DNA from: Candidatus Pantoea formicae
GTDB lineage: Bacteria > Pseudomonadota > Gammaproteobacteria > Enterobacterales > Enterobacteriaceae
NCBI RefSeq assembly: GCF_011752625.1
Contig: NZ_VWXD01000015.1
Span: forward strand, 1-64,000
DNA length: 64,000 bases
Reading direction: 5' to 3'
Below are positions 15,302 to 24,177 of the stretch, in pieces; the stretch's first letter is position 1; each line of letters opens with the position of its first letter. Made by a program: the position numbers and the translations under genes. The notes under the pieces were generated by a model. That model was not told the DNA's origin. It searched no databases and was given only the letters and a program-made list of their open reading frames with translations.

Positions 15302-16033
15302 ATGGGAAATGAAGGCGTTATTGCGGTGGAAAAGGCGCTTGCGCTGCTTGACTGCTTCCGTCCGGGCGACGATAGCCTGACGCTGACAGCGTTGTCACAG
15401 GCGTCTGGATATCATAAAACCACAGTTTATCGCCTGATGAATTCTCTGGAACGCATGAACTATGTGGTGCGCCATGAAAATGGCAGCTATGGATTGGGGC
15501 CACGACTGCTTTACCTGGGTAAGCTTTATGAACAATCGTTCCATTTAGCGAGCGTTGTGCAACCTGAACTGCATCAGTTGGCACAAACCAGTCACGAAAG
15601 TGCCAGTTGGTATGTGATTGAAAGCGGGCAGCGCATGTGCTTGTTCCGTGCAGAAGCTTCAGAAGGTTTACGCCATAGCCGTCTGCCAGGCACTATTTTC
15701 CCCCTGGATAATTCGGCGATTAGCCAAGTGTTACGCTACTGGGGGCAAAATGAGGCGCTGTTTGATGTAGAACCGCCACTGCCACTTTATACCTCGGGCG
15801 CACGCGATCCCCACACAGCCGCTTTTGCCATGCCGGTATTTGGCGTGAATGACAAGTTGATCGCCGCATTGGCATTAACCGGTCCTGCCTCCCGCTTAGT
15901 TGAATCGCGTCGGGAAGAAGGTATTGCCCAACAGATGAGTCAGACTGCCGCTCGTCTTTCCATGAAGTTAGGCGCGTCAAAAGCTTTTTGCACAGTGCAA
16001 TATGGTGCTGAAGCACTGGCCAGCGAGAGCTGA
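15302..16033 (+). CDS. IclR-family transcriptional regulator
   Basis: A 243-residue IclR-type regulator. The N-terminal winged helix (residues about 6-65: VEKALALLDCF..LTLTALSQASGYHKTTVYRLM) is followed by the ligand-binding domain. A strong AGGAGG precedes the ATG. It is divergent from the RraA-like operon and followed by a convergent MFS gene whose own promoter carries the same operator. It therefore probably represses or activates both units in response to the pathway's acid or ketoacid. Confidence 0.92.
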   Translation: MGNEGVIAVEKALALLDCFRPGDDSLTLTALSQASGYHKTTVYRLMNSLERMNYVVRHENGSYGLGPRLLYLGKLYEQSFHLASVVQPELHQLAQTSHESASWYVIESGQRMCLFRAEASEGLRHSRLPGTIFPLDNSAISQVLRYWGQNEALFDVEPPLPLYTSGARDPHTAAFAMPVFGVNDKLIAALALTGPASRLVESRREEGIAQQMSQTAARLSMKLGASKAFCTVQYGAEALASES

Positions 16034-16047
16034 TAGCCACAATATAG

Positions 16048-16078
16048 AACCGGTGCGCAATGCACCGGTTTGGTTTTC
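16048..16078. terminator. Terminator between iclR-type gene and convergent MFS gene
   Basis: A perfect 9-bp stem AACCGGTGC/GCACCGGTT with a 5-nt loop (16048-16070) is followed by TGGTTTTC on the plus strand. It ends the regulator transcript and, lying at the 3' end of the minus-strand MFS gene, may act in both directions. Confidence 0.8.
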
Positions 16079-17417
16079 AGGACGTATGACTGGATAAGGC
16101 GTCATCCTGCGTTTCACGCCGCGAAAGGTTGCGCCCCATCATCACTACGGCAATTCCCCCGGCTAGACAGAGCGCAGCCAGTGGTAACAGCGCCAAAGTA
16201 TGACTTCCGGTTTTCTCATTAATGATGCCGTACGCGTTCACCATAACGGCACCACCAATTAGGTTGGCTATGGCACCAATTGCTGCAAGTCCTGCGGCGG
16301 CTGAACCACTGCTCATCCAACCTGCCGCCAGTGCCCAAAACGGCCCTTTCATCGAATAAGCACCCACCAAAATCAAGCTCATGATGATGACAGTCGCAGG
16401 CAGTGAGAGGCTCACAAAGGCCGCGAATATCCCGCCTGCAATCATGAACAACGTTAGTGCCGTATGCCAACGACGCTCACCTGTGCGATCGGAGCTTCGC
16501 CCCCACACAATCATCAATACAGATGCCAGACCATAAGGGATGGCATTCAGCAAACCGGTGGTGAGATTGTCTAAATGGAAAGATTTCAGCAATTGCGGAG
16601 ACCAAACGCTCAAAGTTGTACCCGCTGCTGACGCGCCCGAGTAGATCAGCGCCATCAGCCAGATATGTTTGTGCTTAAGCAACTGCCAGGTTGAGATGTG
16701 ACCGATGTTTTTCTGCTGCTGACGTTCCGCTTGTAACGTCTCCACCAGCCACTGCTTTTGCTCTGGATTCAACCAGCGCGCCTCGTGAGGGCGATTACTC
16801 AAGACAAAATAGGCGGCAATACCCAGTAACACCGCAGGTAAGCCCTCAATGATAAACAGCAAATGCCAGCCGCGAAGCCCCATCCAACCGTCTAGCGTGA
16901 GGATCAGGCCAGAGAGCGGAGAGCCGATAAAATTCGCTAACGGGATCGCCACCATAAAGGAAGCGATGATTCTTGCGCGATAACGGGCGGGGATCCACCA
17001 GGTGAGGTAGAGCACCACGCCAGGAAAGAACCCCGCCTCTGCTGCACCCAGCAAAAAACGCAGCACATAGAGAGAGGATGACGTCTCAACCAGCGCCATA
17101 CACATGGAAACGATACCCCAGCTGATCATGATGCGAGGGATCCACAGCCGCGCCCCCACCTTTTGCATTGCCAGGTTGCTGGGCACTTCAAAGAGAAAAT
17201 ACGCCACGAAGTAGAGGCTACTGGCAAAGCCAAAAGCGGCCTTACTTAAGCCTAAATCTTCATTCATCTGTAACGCGGCCATGCCGATATTGCCACGATC
17301 GATAATGGAGACCAGGTAACTCACCACCAGGAAAGGCAAAATGCGCCAGATCACTCGCCGCATCGTATCGCGCTCCAGTGCCGAGGCCGGGGCATGTTTT
17401 AGGGTTTGTTCAGTCAT
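16077..17417 (-). CDS. MFS transporter, anion:cation symporter type
   Basis: A 446-residue ACS-branch transporter with about 12 membrane segments. It is recognised by SIIDRGNIGMAALQMNEDLGLSKAAFG and FEVPSNLAMQKVGARLWIPRIM. AGGAA precedes the ATG. It is a clear relative of the other MFS protein in this locus (11192-12538) but not a recent duplicate. The shared upstream operator indicates common control by the IclR regulator. A second substrate of the same pathway, or uptake versus export, are both possible. Confidence 0.88.
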   Translation of the reverse strand: MTEQTLKHAPASALERDTMRRVIWRILPFLVVSYLVSIIDRGNIGMAALQMNEDLGLSKAAFGFASSLYFVAYFLFEVPSNLAMQKVGARLWIPRIMISWGIVSMCMALVETSSSLYVLRFLLGAAEAGFFPGVVLYLTWWIPARYRARIIASFMVAIPLANFIGSPLSGLILTLDGWMGLRGWHLLFIIEGLPAVLLGIAAYFVLSNRPHEARWLNPEQKQWLVETLQAERQQQKNIGHISTWQLLKHKHIWLMALIYSGASAAGTTLSVWSPQLLKSFHLDNLTTGLLNAIPYGLASVLMIVWGRSSDRTGERRWHTALTLFMIAGGIFAAFVSLSLPATVIIMSLILVGAYSMKGPFWALAAGWMSSGSAAAGLAAIGAIANLIGGAVMVNAYGIINEKTGSHTLALLPLAALCLAGGIAVVMMGRNLSRRETQDDALSSHTS

Positions 17418-17464
17418 TCTTTCCTCGCAGGATCTGATTATGGTTATCAGGAAAAGACGTCATG

Positions 17465-17498
17465 TTTTACTGTGTAAAATAAGGTTGTACAATATAAA
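17465..17498. promoter_or_regulatory. Second copy of the two-part IclR-type operator
   Basis: TTTTACTGTGTAAAA (17465-17479) is followed after six bases by TGTACAATATAAA (17486-17498). This is identical in layout to the site at 15149-15182. It lies 48 bp upstream of the MFS start at 17417. Confidence 0.7.
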
Positions 17499-17605
17499 CT
17501 ATCAGAATCCACACAAAGCCCACTCTCCTGGCAACAGGGATGCGGCACGAATCACAGAATCCTATGGGATAAAAGGTTGAATTGTGATCGAAGGCGAGAG
17601 TTTAA

Positions 17606-17646
17606 AACGAAAAAACCTGCCAAATCCGAGGGACTAAAAGCAGGTT
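17606..17646 (-). terminator. Rho-independent terminator of the M20/ABC operon
   Basis: On the minus strand a 7-bp stem AACCTGC/GCAGGTT (17614-17646) with a 19-nt loop is followed directly by a run of T. It lies 28 bp after the M20 peptidase stop and would end the seven-gene transcript that begins at 24150. Confidence 0.7.
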
Positions 17647-17673
17647 GATACGACGCTGGAATGTAGAAGAAGA

Positions 17674-19002
17674 TTAGGCCGGTTCCTTTACACCACACCA
17701 ACGAACCAGCGTCAGCGCAATCGCCTTCGTGCAGGCCACTAAGTCGCTAATGGGTACATGCTCATTGGGTTGGTGTGACATTGCCGGATCGCCAGGACCA
17801 AAGTTCACGGTCGGCGTTTGTCCGAGCGTACTCGGCAGGCCAATATCACTGTGCGCGCCAAAGCCCGCCAGCGCAGGATTGAGTGCTGCCTCACTGACGC
17901 CTTGCTGGAAAGTAGTGACGAACGGGTGCTCAGCCTCAATCTCCGCGCAATCGGCATCAAGTATCCACTCCACTTGTGCCGGATGTTTCGCGAGATAAGG
18001 ATCCAGAGCACACACTTTGGCGATATGCGCTTCGATTTCCTTTTTCACCTTTCCACCCAGCCCCATCTCATCTTTCTCACCAGGCAGGTACTGCACATCG
18101 ATCACTATCTCTGCGCGACCGGCAATGGAGGCTGGGTGTTCACCCACTTTCAATTGCGTCACGATGATTTGATTAGGCATCGCCATTAGGGGATGATTTT
18201 TCTCCGGCTGTGTTTGCCAGCGGCGATTCAACACATCAATGCCATCCAGCATCTGGCGACACAGCATCACAGCATCCACCGGACCGCTGCTGTCCCAGCT
18301 GTTTGGCGTCAATTCCGCATGCCCACCAATCCCGTCCAAAATAATTCTCGCCCACAGAATACCGTGGCAGATGGGTGAAATGCGGTTGGCCGTCGGTTCC
18401 GTCATGATGCCAGCATCTGCTTTAAAGCCGCGATCTACCATCGCTAACGAGCCCATGCCGCCAATCTCTTCATCCACCACCGTGGTGAACACCACGTCAC
18501 CCGCTAACTGAATACCGAGGTCTTGTAACAACTCGACGGCCATCAGCATACAGGCCACCCCTCCTTTCATATCCACGGCACCACGGCCATACACCTTATC
18601 TTCCTTAATCACCGGCACAAAAGGACCGCTGTGCCAATGTTCTGCCGGGCCCGGTGGCACCACATCAATGTGCCCGGTTAGCATCAGCGATTTACCGCCC
18701 CCCGCACCGCGCAGTGTGCCACCCAAGTTGGGACGGCCTTCAAAGGTACGCCCTTTGTGGGCTCCGGGACGACCCGCATATTTTTTCAGTAACGCAGGAC
18801 CATCGGGATCCCATAAATCCGTTGCCATGCCCAACGCAGTCAGCCGCTGTTGCAAATAAAGCTGGCAATCACGTTCACCCGGACCCGCTTCGCGGGGATC
18901 GACTTTGACAATAGAGGGAAAGGCCAGCAGATCACACAGTGTCTGCGCAATACGGTCAGCGCTGGCATCAACGTGTGCGTTAATTTTTTCAGTCAAACTC
19001 AT
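17674..19002 (-). CDS. M20 metallopeptidase (ArgE/DapE family)
   Basis: A 442-residue zinc-dependent amidohydrolase of the ArgE/DapE/ACY1 family. Metal and catalytic residues are in place: His111 and Asp113 in LTGHIDVV, Asp144 in GRGAVDMKGG and the Glu178-Glu179 pair in VDEEIGG. The C-terminal metal His lies in MSHQPNEHV. It is the last gene of the BtpA-TenA-ABC transporter operon, 3 bp after the permease. It probably removes an acyl or aminoacyl group from the imported compound. A second M20 gene ends the other ABC operon at 31364-32479. Confidence 0.9.
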   Translation of the reverse strand: MSLTEKINAHVDASADRIAQTLCDLLAFPSIVKVDPREAGPGERDCQLYLQQRLTALGMATDLWDPDGPALLKKYAGRPGAHKGRTFEGRPNLGGTLRGAGGGKSLMLTGHIDVVPPGPAEHWHSGPFVPVIKEDKVYGRGAVDMKGGVACMLMAVELLQDLGIQLAGDVVFTTVVDEEIGGMGSLAMVDRGFKADAGIMTEPTANRISPICHGILWARIILDGIGGHAELTPNSWDSSGPVDAVMLCRQMLDGIDVLNRRWQTQPEKNHPLMAMPNQIIVTQLKVGEHPASIAGRAEIVIDVQYLPGEKDEMGLGGKVKKEIEAHIAKVCALDPYLAKHPAQVEWILDADCAEIEAEHPFVTTFQQGVSEAALNPALAGFGAHSDIGLPSTLGQTPTVNFGPGDPAMSHQPNEHVPISDLVACTKAIALTLVRWCGVKEPA

Positions 19003-19005
19003 GCG

Positions 19006-19950
19006 TTATCTCCGATAAATGAAAAGTCGTTGTGCCATTAAGACGACGATGAGCAACATGCCAACAGCGCCAAGCTGCCAGACGCTGTTGAGGCCTAGCT
19101 GCAACATGCAAGTTTTGATCGTGACCAACATCAATGCTGCGGCCATGACCCCTATCACGCTTCCGCGACCGCCAAAGATGGCGACGCCCCCTAGCAGAGC
19201 AGCGGTAAGCGATTCCAGTTCAAGATTGACGCCGATTTCCGGTCGGGCGCTGCCAAGCCACGTTAGTGAGACGAAGCCAGCGCAACCCGCTAACAGTCCG
19301 CTAAGGCAATAAGCCAGTAGGCGCAATCGGTCCACGGGAATTCCCACCAAACGTGTCGCGTGCTCGTTGAAGCCACTGGCATAAATCCACTTGCCCCACG
19401 CGCTTTTGCTCAAGATCAGCCAAGCAACAACAAACGCCGGAACAACACAGGTAATAAAAGGTAACGGGAATGAGAAGCTCACCCCTCTTCCCCATTGCGT
19501 CAGTTCCGGGGGGACACCGGCAATCGCTGCGCCGCCGGTTAATGCCAACGCCAAGCCGGAAAACAGGTAGAAACTTCCGAGCGTGACAATCAAGGGCCAC
19601 AGCCGGAGTCGAGCCACCAGGAAGCCGTTCAGCGCACCAGCCAGGGTGCCACTCAGCAGGCAAATCAGCGGAAGCAAGGCCGGACTTACGCCTTGGTTCA
19701 GCGCTAACATCCCCATCACCGCCGAAAGTGATACGTTGCCACCAACCGACAAATCGATGCCTCCGCCGCCGGTCATCACCACCAGCGACTGGCCTAATGC
19801 CACCAGCGAGAGCAAGGTCGCGAATTGCAAAATGGAAGTGAGTGACCATGGCGCCAACATCTGTGGTAATGCCAATACAATCCCCAACACCAGCATCAGC
19901 CAAAGCACCAGCAGTAATGCGATTTCGGGAGATCTGCGTAAGATGTTCAT
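19006..19950 (-). CDS. Sugar ABC transporter permease (RbsC-like), copy B
   Basis: A 314-residue inner-membrane permease of the CUT2 (ribose/AI-2) class with 8-10 membrane segments. The motif TGGGGIDLSVGGNVSLSA and the later GLNLE..LLGGVAIFGGRGS are typical. Its ATG overlaps the stop of the preceding permease (ATGA). The two neighbouring permeases differ in sequence, so the channel is probably a heterodimer, as in the Lsr transporter. Confidence 0.9.
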   Translation of the reverse strand: MNILRRSPEIALLLVLWLMLVLGIVLALPQMLAPWSLTSILQFATLLSLVALGQSLVVMTGGGGIDLSVGGNVSLSAVMGMLALNQGVSPALLPLICLLSGTLAGALNGFLVARLRLWPLIVTLGSFYLFSGLALALTGGAAIAGVPPELTQWGRGVSFSFPLPFITCVVPAFVVAWLILSKSAWGKWIYASGFNEHATRLVGIPVDRLRLLAYCLSGLLAGCAGFVSLTWLGSARPEIGVNLELESLTAALLGGVAIFGGRGSVIGVMAAALMLVTIKTCMLQLGLNSVWQLGAVGMLLIVVLMAQRLFIYRR

Positions 19951-20888
19951 GACACTCTCCTGAAAGCCAATACCCGACCGCTGGCCGCCTCGCTACTCAG
20001 TACCACCAGCAACACTGCCCCCGTTACCACGGTTTGCCAAAGAGAAGGCACTCCCACCAGCAACAAACCATTTTGCAGAATGCGTAGCAGCAGAACCCCT
20101 AACAATGTCCCTAACAGGCTGCAGGATCCTCCGGTAATACGCGTGCCGCCGAGCACCACCGCCGCAATCGCTTCTAGCGCCAGGCTGCCCCCCACCGTCA
20201 TTTCAACGTTGCGATAGGTCGCGATGTAACAGGTTGCCGCCAAGCCACACAGCGCGCCGCTGATCAAAAACGTGGCAATCCGTACCTGCGTGACAGGAAT
20301 GCCAGCCAGTCGTGCTTTCTCCTCTGAATTGCCCGCTGCCAACAGCCACAATCCATAGGGCGTATGCCGCAGCGCCAGCCACACCAGCAACCACGCGATG
20401 GCGATGATCCACGCCATCAGTGGTATGCCGATCAGCGTCTGCATCAATCCCTGAGTTAACGTATTGGGTAAACCCGAGAGCCACTGCCCTCCGAGCAACA
20501 CAAATAACCCAGTACGCCAAACGCCAAACAACCCCAATGTCCCGACAATCGCAGGCATGCGGCCCAGCACCACCACCAGTGCAGTGATCAACCCTGCCAG
20601 TAGACCGATAAGAGGTCCGGCTAGAGCAGCGAGCCAAGGAGATTGCAGCATCAGGAGTTGGCCTGTGCCCCATGCCGCCACGCCCATCACTACGCCAACA
20701 GAGACGTCCACGCCACCCATAGCAATCACCAGCGTCATACCCAATGCAATTAACAACAACTCGCTGCTGTTACGCAGCACAGTCAGCAGATTGTCGACTG
20801 TGGCAAACCAGGGTGAGAACCATGAGAAGCAGCCAATCGCTATCAAGGCGATCGCCAGTAAGGCGATCTCCCGTGAAGTCATGTGCAT
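19947..20888 (-). CDS. Sugar ABC transporter permease (RbsC-like), copy A
   Basis: A 313-residue CUT2-class permease with 8-10 membrane segments. It carries MGGVDVSVGVVMGVAAWG and the C-terminal LEAIAAVVLGGTRITGGSCS block. The start is the ATG at 20888, with another two codons in. It follows the binding-protein gene by 11 bp. Together with copy B, the single-domain ATPase and the binding protein it forms transporter 1 of this locus. Confidence 0.9.
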   Translation of the reverse strand: MHMTSREIALLAIALIAIGCFSWFSPWFATVDNLLTVLRNSSELLLIALGMTLVIAMGGVDVSVGVVMGVAAWGTGQLLMLQSPWLAALAGPLIGLLAGLITALVVVLGRMPAIVGTLGLFGVWRTGLFVLLGGQWLSGLPNTLTQGLMQTLIGIPLMAWIIAIAWLLVWLALRHTPYGLWLLAAGNSEEKARLAGIPVTQVRIATFLISGALCGLAATCYIATYRNVEMTVGGSLALEAIAAVVLGGTRITGGSCSLLGTLLGVLLLRILQNGLLLVGVPSLWQTVVTGAVLLVVLSSEAASGRVLAFRRVS

Positions 20889-20899
20889 GCGAAGCCCCG

Positions 20900-21871
20900 T
20901 CAGAAGTTGAACTGATCCACGTTATCTTTGGTAAATACAGCCGGATTACCCAATAACAGCACGCCGGTTTTACTGTCAAAGGTTACGGGTTGAGCGAAAC
21001 CCGGCACGCTGTTTTGCGCAGCAAAAGGTTTACCATCGATAAGCTGCTTGCCCGCCCACACTGTCAGGTATCCCAGCTTCTCTGGATCCCACAGCACGGT
21101 GTAGCCAAACGCACCGCTTTTCAAATAGGCGCGTGCCGTGTTCGGGCTGCAAAAGCCGCTGCCGATCACTTTGTCATTTTTCTTTGCACTCTCAATCGCT
21201 TGTGCTACGCCGGGGCAGGTTGTCGAGGCCATCGCGATCACTCCTTTTAGATCGGGATTGGCTGACATAAGGTCGGTGGTGATCTGCGCAGCACGGCTGG
21301 CCGAGCCACCGGCATATTGCGGCTTGAGCAGGGTGATGTGCGGGTATTTACTTTTAACCCGTTGCTGCATAAAGCTAATCCAGCTATTAAGGTTCGAGGC
21401 AGTGGCTTCGCCGGAAACAATGCCGATTTTCCCTTTATCACCCACCCGCTTGACCATCTCGTCGATGATGGTGTCACCGAGCCCCTGGTCGGTGGCTTGT
21501 GCAACGTACACGGGACGTCCGCTGTCTGGCGCATCGCTGTCACTGGTAAACAGATGCACATTGCTGGACTTGGCTTGTGCCATTACTGGCGCGATACTTG
21601 ATGCATCTAACACACTGATACCAATGGCATTGACCTTTTGTGCAATCAGGTTTTGCACAATTTGTAGTTGATCCATGGGATTGGTGTCGACCGGTCCGCT
21701 ATAGACGAACTCGACCCCCAAATCCTTCGCCGCGCGTTTCCCCCCGGCTTCCATCGCCTGAAAATAAGGAATCCCAATAATCTGCGGCACAAAGGCCACT
21801 TTTTCCGCCGCGATCGCGACGCCAGCAACCAGCAGTGACAAAGAACAGACAGCCGTAGCAATTCGACGCAT
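20900..21871 (-). CDS. Sugar ABC transporter periplasmic binding protein (LsrB/RhaS-like)
   Basis: A 323-residue type I periplasmic binding protein. The signal peptide ends AIAA, before EKVAFVPQIIGIPYFQAMEAGGKRAAKDLG. The features FVYSGPVDTNPMDQLQIVQNLIAQKV and ISVLDASSIAPVM resemble the LsrB/RhaS group that binds AI-2, rhamnose or related sugars. AGGGGAAA precedes the ATG. It defines the specificity of transporter 1; the ligand cannot be read from the sequence. Binding-pocket residues D and N in SDSDAP and SGEATASN fit a polyol or sugar. Confidence 0.9.
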   Translation of the reverse strand: MRRIATAVCSLSLLVAGVAIAAEKVAFVPQIIGIPYFQAMEAGGKRAAKDLGVEFVYSGPVDTNPMDQLQIVQNLIAQKVNAIGISVLDASSIAPVMAQAKSSNVHLFTSDSDAPDSGRPVYVAQATDQGLGDTIIDEMVKRVGDKGKIGIVSGEATASNLNSWISFMQQRVKSKYPHITLLKPQYAGGSASRAAQITTDLMSANPDLKGVIAMASTTCPGVAQAIESAKKNDKVIGSGFCSPNTARAYLKSGAFGYTVLWDPEKLGYLTVWAGKQLIDGKPFAAQNSVPGFAQPVTFDSKTGVLLLGNPAVFTKDNVDQFNF

Positions 21872-21888
21872 GATGTTTCCCCTGGTAT

Positions 21889-22656
21889 TTAGGTGTTTTC
21901 GAAGGCGCGCGCATCAGGATGCGCACCGGTAATCAATGAGACGATTTCATCTGGTGTGGTGTCAGCATGGCGACGCTCAGCAATTTTGCGTCCGCGTCGG
22001 AACACCACCATGCGATCGGCCACCGCAAACACATCACTGATGTTGTGGCTGATCAACACCACCGCACAGCCGCGTTCGGCGAGTCGTCGTGTGAGTTGCA
22101 GGACTTTCTGGGTTTCAGCGACGGCTAGAGCCGCAGTGGGTTCATCCATGATCACCAACTGTGCATTAAGATTCAGAGCGCGGCAGATCGCCACAGCTTG
22201 CCGTTGCCCACCCGACAAACTGCCAACCGCCGCCTCTGCATCGGAGATATGTGCATCAAGATCCTTCAATAACTGATCGACCTGCTCGCGCATCGCACGC
22301 CGCTTAAGGAAGGGGATGCCCAAAAAACGTCGTTTCAATTCACGGCCCAGAAAAACGTTTTCAGCGATGCTCAGGTTCTCAGCCAATGCCAACTCTTGAT
22401 AGATAGTGGCGATACCGTGTTCAGCAGCTTGTCTGGGCGAGGAAAATTTCACCGCTTTTCCCTCGATCCACAGTTCGCCATCACTGGCGCTATAGGCACC
22501 CGAAAGTACTTTAGTGAAGGTGGATTTTCCCGCGCCGTTATCACCTAGCAACGCCAACACTTCTCCACGATGAATAGATAAGCTCACCTGATTGAGTGCG
22601 GTTAATGCGCCAAAGCGCTTACAGATATTGCGCGCTTCAATAAAACAGCTATTCAT
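21889..22656 (-). CDS. Sugar ABC transporter ATPase, single domain (FrcA-like)
   Basis: About 255 residues from the ATG at 22656, which overlaps the TenA-like stop by 8 bp. It has Walker A GDNGAGKST (residues 38-46), signature LSGGQRQAVAIC and Walker B LVIMDEPTAAL. Most CUT2 transporters use a tandem ATPase of about 500 residues; this one has one nucleotide-binding domain, as in FrcA-type systems, and must act as a homodimer. It energises the two permeases encoded downstream. Confidence 0.9.
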   Translation of the reverse strand: MNSCFIEARNICKRFGALTALNQVSLSIHRGEVLALLGDNGAGKSTFTKVLSGAYSASDGELWIEGKAVKFSSPRQAAEHGIATIYQELALAENLSIAENVFLGRELKRRFLGIPFLKRRAMREQVDQLLKDLDAHISDAEAAVGSLSGGQRQAVAICRALNLNAQLVIMDEPTAALAVAETQKVLQLTRRLAERGCAVVLISHNISDVFAVADRMVVFRRGRKIAERRHADTTPDEIVSLITGAHPDARAFENT

Positions 22657-23305
22657 CCACACTCTCCAGATAGGCCGCACTATGGAAGTCGATTTCCCAT
22701 TGCAGTACGGTGCCGTAAAGCTCGGTAAGCCGCTGTTTCTCTTCAATGCTGAGTGACAATGCGCACTGATCCAGTTCGGCTTTCAACCATAACGCCTGTT
22801 GGTGGAACTCCTCTTCAGCGTGCATCTCTACCCAGCGGCGCACATCCGCATCGCTTTGAGGTTGCGCGCTGACGCGCTTGCACCAGTGGTAATACATCCA
22901 CTCAGCACCAAACATCAGGGTAATAATCTCGGCATAGCTGCCCTGCAGCGCCACACGCAGCATGCCGTCACGGAAGCGATTCACGCCCGGCAAATCATCG
23001 GGATAGTCGCTGGGGTTAATTGCTCGCTGCGCGAGCACGGCTTCGAACCAGGCTATTTGGGTGTCCACCAGGGCATTGAGCACCCCGATAAGCCAGCGCT
23101 GCTGACGTATATCCGGCGCTTTGCTCACCCCCAATGCAAAAATAGCGATGGCGGTGGCCACGAAGTTGCCTTCAAACACTAAATAGCGATTGAACACGCT
23201 GTCTGGGAGTTGGTCATGTTCAATGTCCAGCACAAAGCGATGCTGTTGCATGGCTTGCCACACCGCTTGATGCTCGTTCAACAAGTGATCGGTAAAGCTG
23301 CTCAT
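22649..23305 (-). CDS. TenA/PqqC-superfamily protein lacking the catalytic Cys
   Basis: A 218-residue all-helical protein of the TenA (thiaminase II) type. It is recognised by FEGNFVATAIAIFALGVSKAPD, WLIGVLNALVDTQIAWFE and the block around EWMYYHW. In true TenA the active-site Cys sits in a PCYWLY-like motif; here the aligned stretch is MFGAEWMY (residues 131-138), so Cys is replaced, with Glu next to it. It is second in the operon and starts by a one-base overlap with the BtpA-like stop. Salvage of a thiamin-like amino-pyrimidine is possible but unproven; it may have another substrate. Confidence 0.8.
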   Translation of the reverse strand: MSSFTDHLLNEHQAVWQAMQQHRFVLDIEHDQLPDSVFNRYLVFEGNFVATAIAIFALGVSKAPDIRQQRWLIGVLNALVDTQIAWFEAVLAQRAINPSDYPDDLPGVNRFRDGMLRVALQGSYAEIITLMFGAEWMYYHWCKRVSAQPQSDADVRRWVEMHAEEEFHQQALWLKAELDQCALSLSIEEKQRLTELYGTVLQWEIDFHSAAYLESVDE

Positions 23306-24150
23306 TACGCCTCCTCCAGTGCAGCCTGCGCCACCGACATAAAATGCTTCACGCGCGCCAGTTCAACGTCGTTCCACCACACGCCATCCACTTTCATGGT
23401 GCTGGCTACGATCACCCCTTGGGTGCGCCCTAAAATCTGGCAAACATTGGCTGGCGTGACGCCTGAACCCACCAGCAGCGGCAATTCGGTAGCAGCACGA
23501 ATCTCATCGATTTCACTCAAGGTGGCGCTGTCACCGGTTCGTTGTCCGGTGGCAATCACAGCATCCGCTTCGAAGAAATCGACATCGCGTGTCAGTTCCT
23601 GAATCGATCTATCCGCCACAATCGCATGGCTGCCGTGTTTTACGTGGCTATCGGCAAATACGCGGATATGGTCAGCGCGCAGCTGGTTGCGGTAACGCAA
23701 CGCTTTCGCTGCGGCGCCTTCAATAAAGCCCTCATTGGCGATATACGCATTGGCCCATTGGTTGACGCGCACAAAATCAGCGCCACCTGCCAGCGCGGTG
23801 GCAATGGCTGGAATCGCGGCATTCGCCAACACGTTAATCCCCAGCGGTGCGCCAAAGCGTTGACGGATCTTCTCAGTAATGACTGCCATAAAAGCAGCGG
23901 TTTCAGGGCCGATGTCCTCGGGTTTAGCGAAAGGAATGTCGCCATGATTCTCAACAATCAAACCATGAACACCTCCAGAGAGATAATTATCCGCATCGCG
24001 TAAAGCACGATCGATAATATCTGAAACTGATTTTCCACGATATTTTGGCGACCCTGGAAATGCATCGCAATGAATAACACCAATCACTGCTTTCTTTCGT
24101 GAAAAAATATCTTGTATCGCGCTACTTTTTTCTGCTGATATAGAAGCCAT
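23305..24150 (-). CDS. BtpA/SgcQ-family TIM-barrel protein
   Basis: About 281 residues from the ATG at 24150 (AGGTGAAAGAG upstream). It is a BtpA/SgcQ family member: VIGVIHCDAFPGSPKY, GLIVENHGDIPF, GINVLANAAIPAIATALAGGADFVRVN and SGVTPANVCQIL. The fold is a phosphate-binding TIM barrel. BtpA is known from photosystem I biogenesis, SgcQ from a cryptic sugar operon, and the biochemical activity is not settled. It is the first gene of the transporter 1 operon, back-to-back with a PfkB kinase only 27 bp away. The pair may act on the same phosphorylated sugar. Confidence 0.88.
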   Translation of the reverse strand: MASISAEKSSAIQDIFSRKKAVIGVIHCDAFPGSPKYRGKSVSDIIDRALRDADNYLSGGVHGLIVENHGDIPFAKPEDIGPETAAFMAVITEKIRQRFGAPLGINVLANAAIPAIATALAGGADFVRVNQWANAYIANEGFIEGAAAKALRYRNQLRADHIRVFADSHVKHGSHAIVADRSIQELTRDVDFFEADAVIATGQRTGDSATLSEIDEIRAATELPLLVGSGVTPANVCQILGRTQGVIVASTMKVDGVWWNDVELARVKHFMSVAQAALEEA

Positions 24151-24177
24151 CTCTTTCACCTTATTAACGAGAAAACC

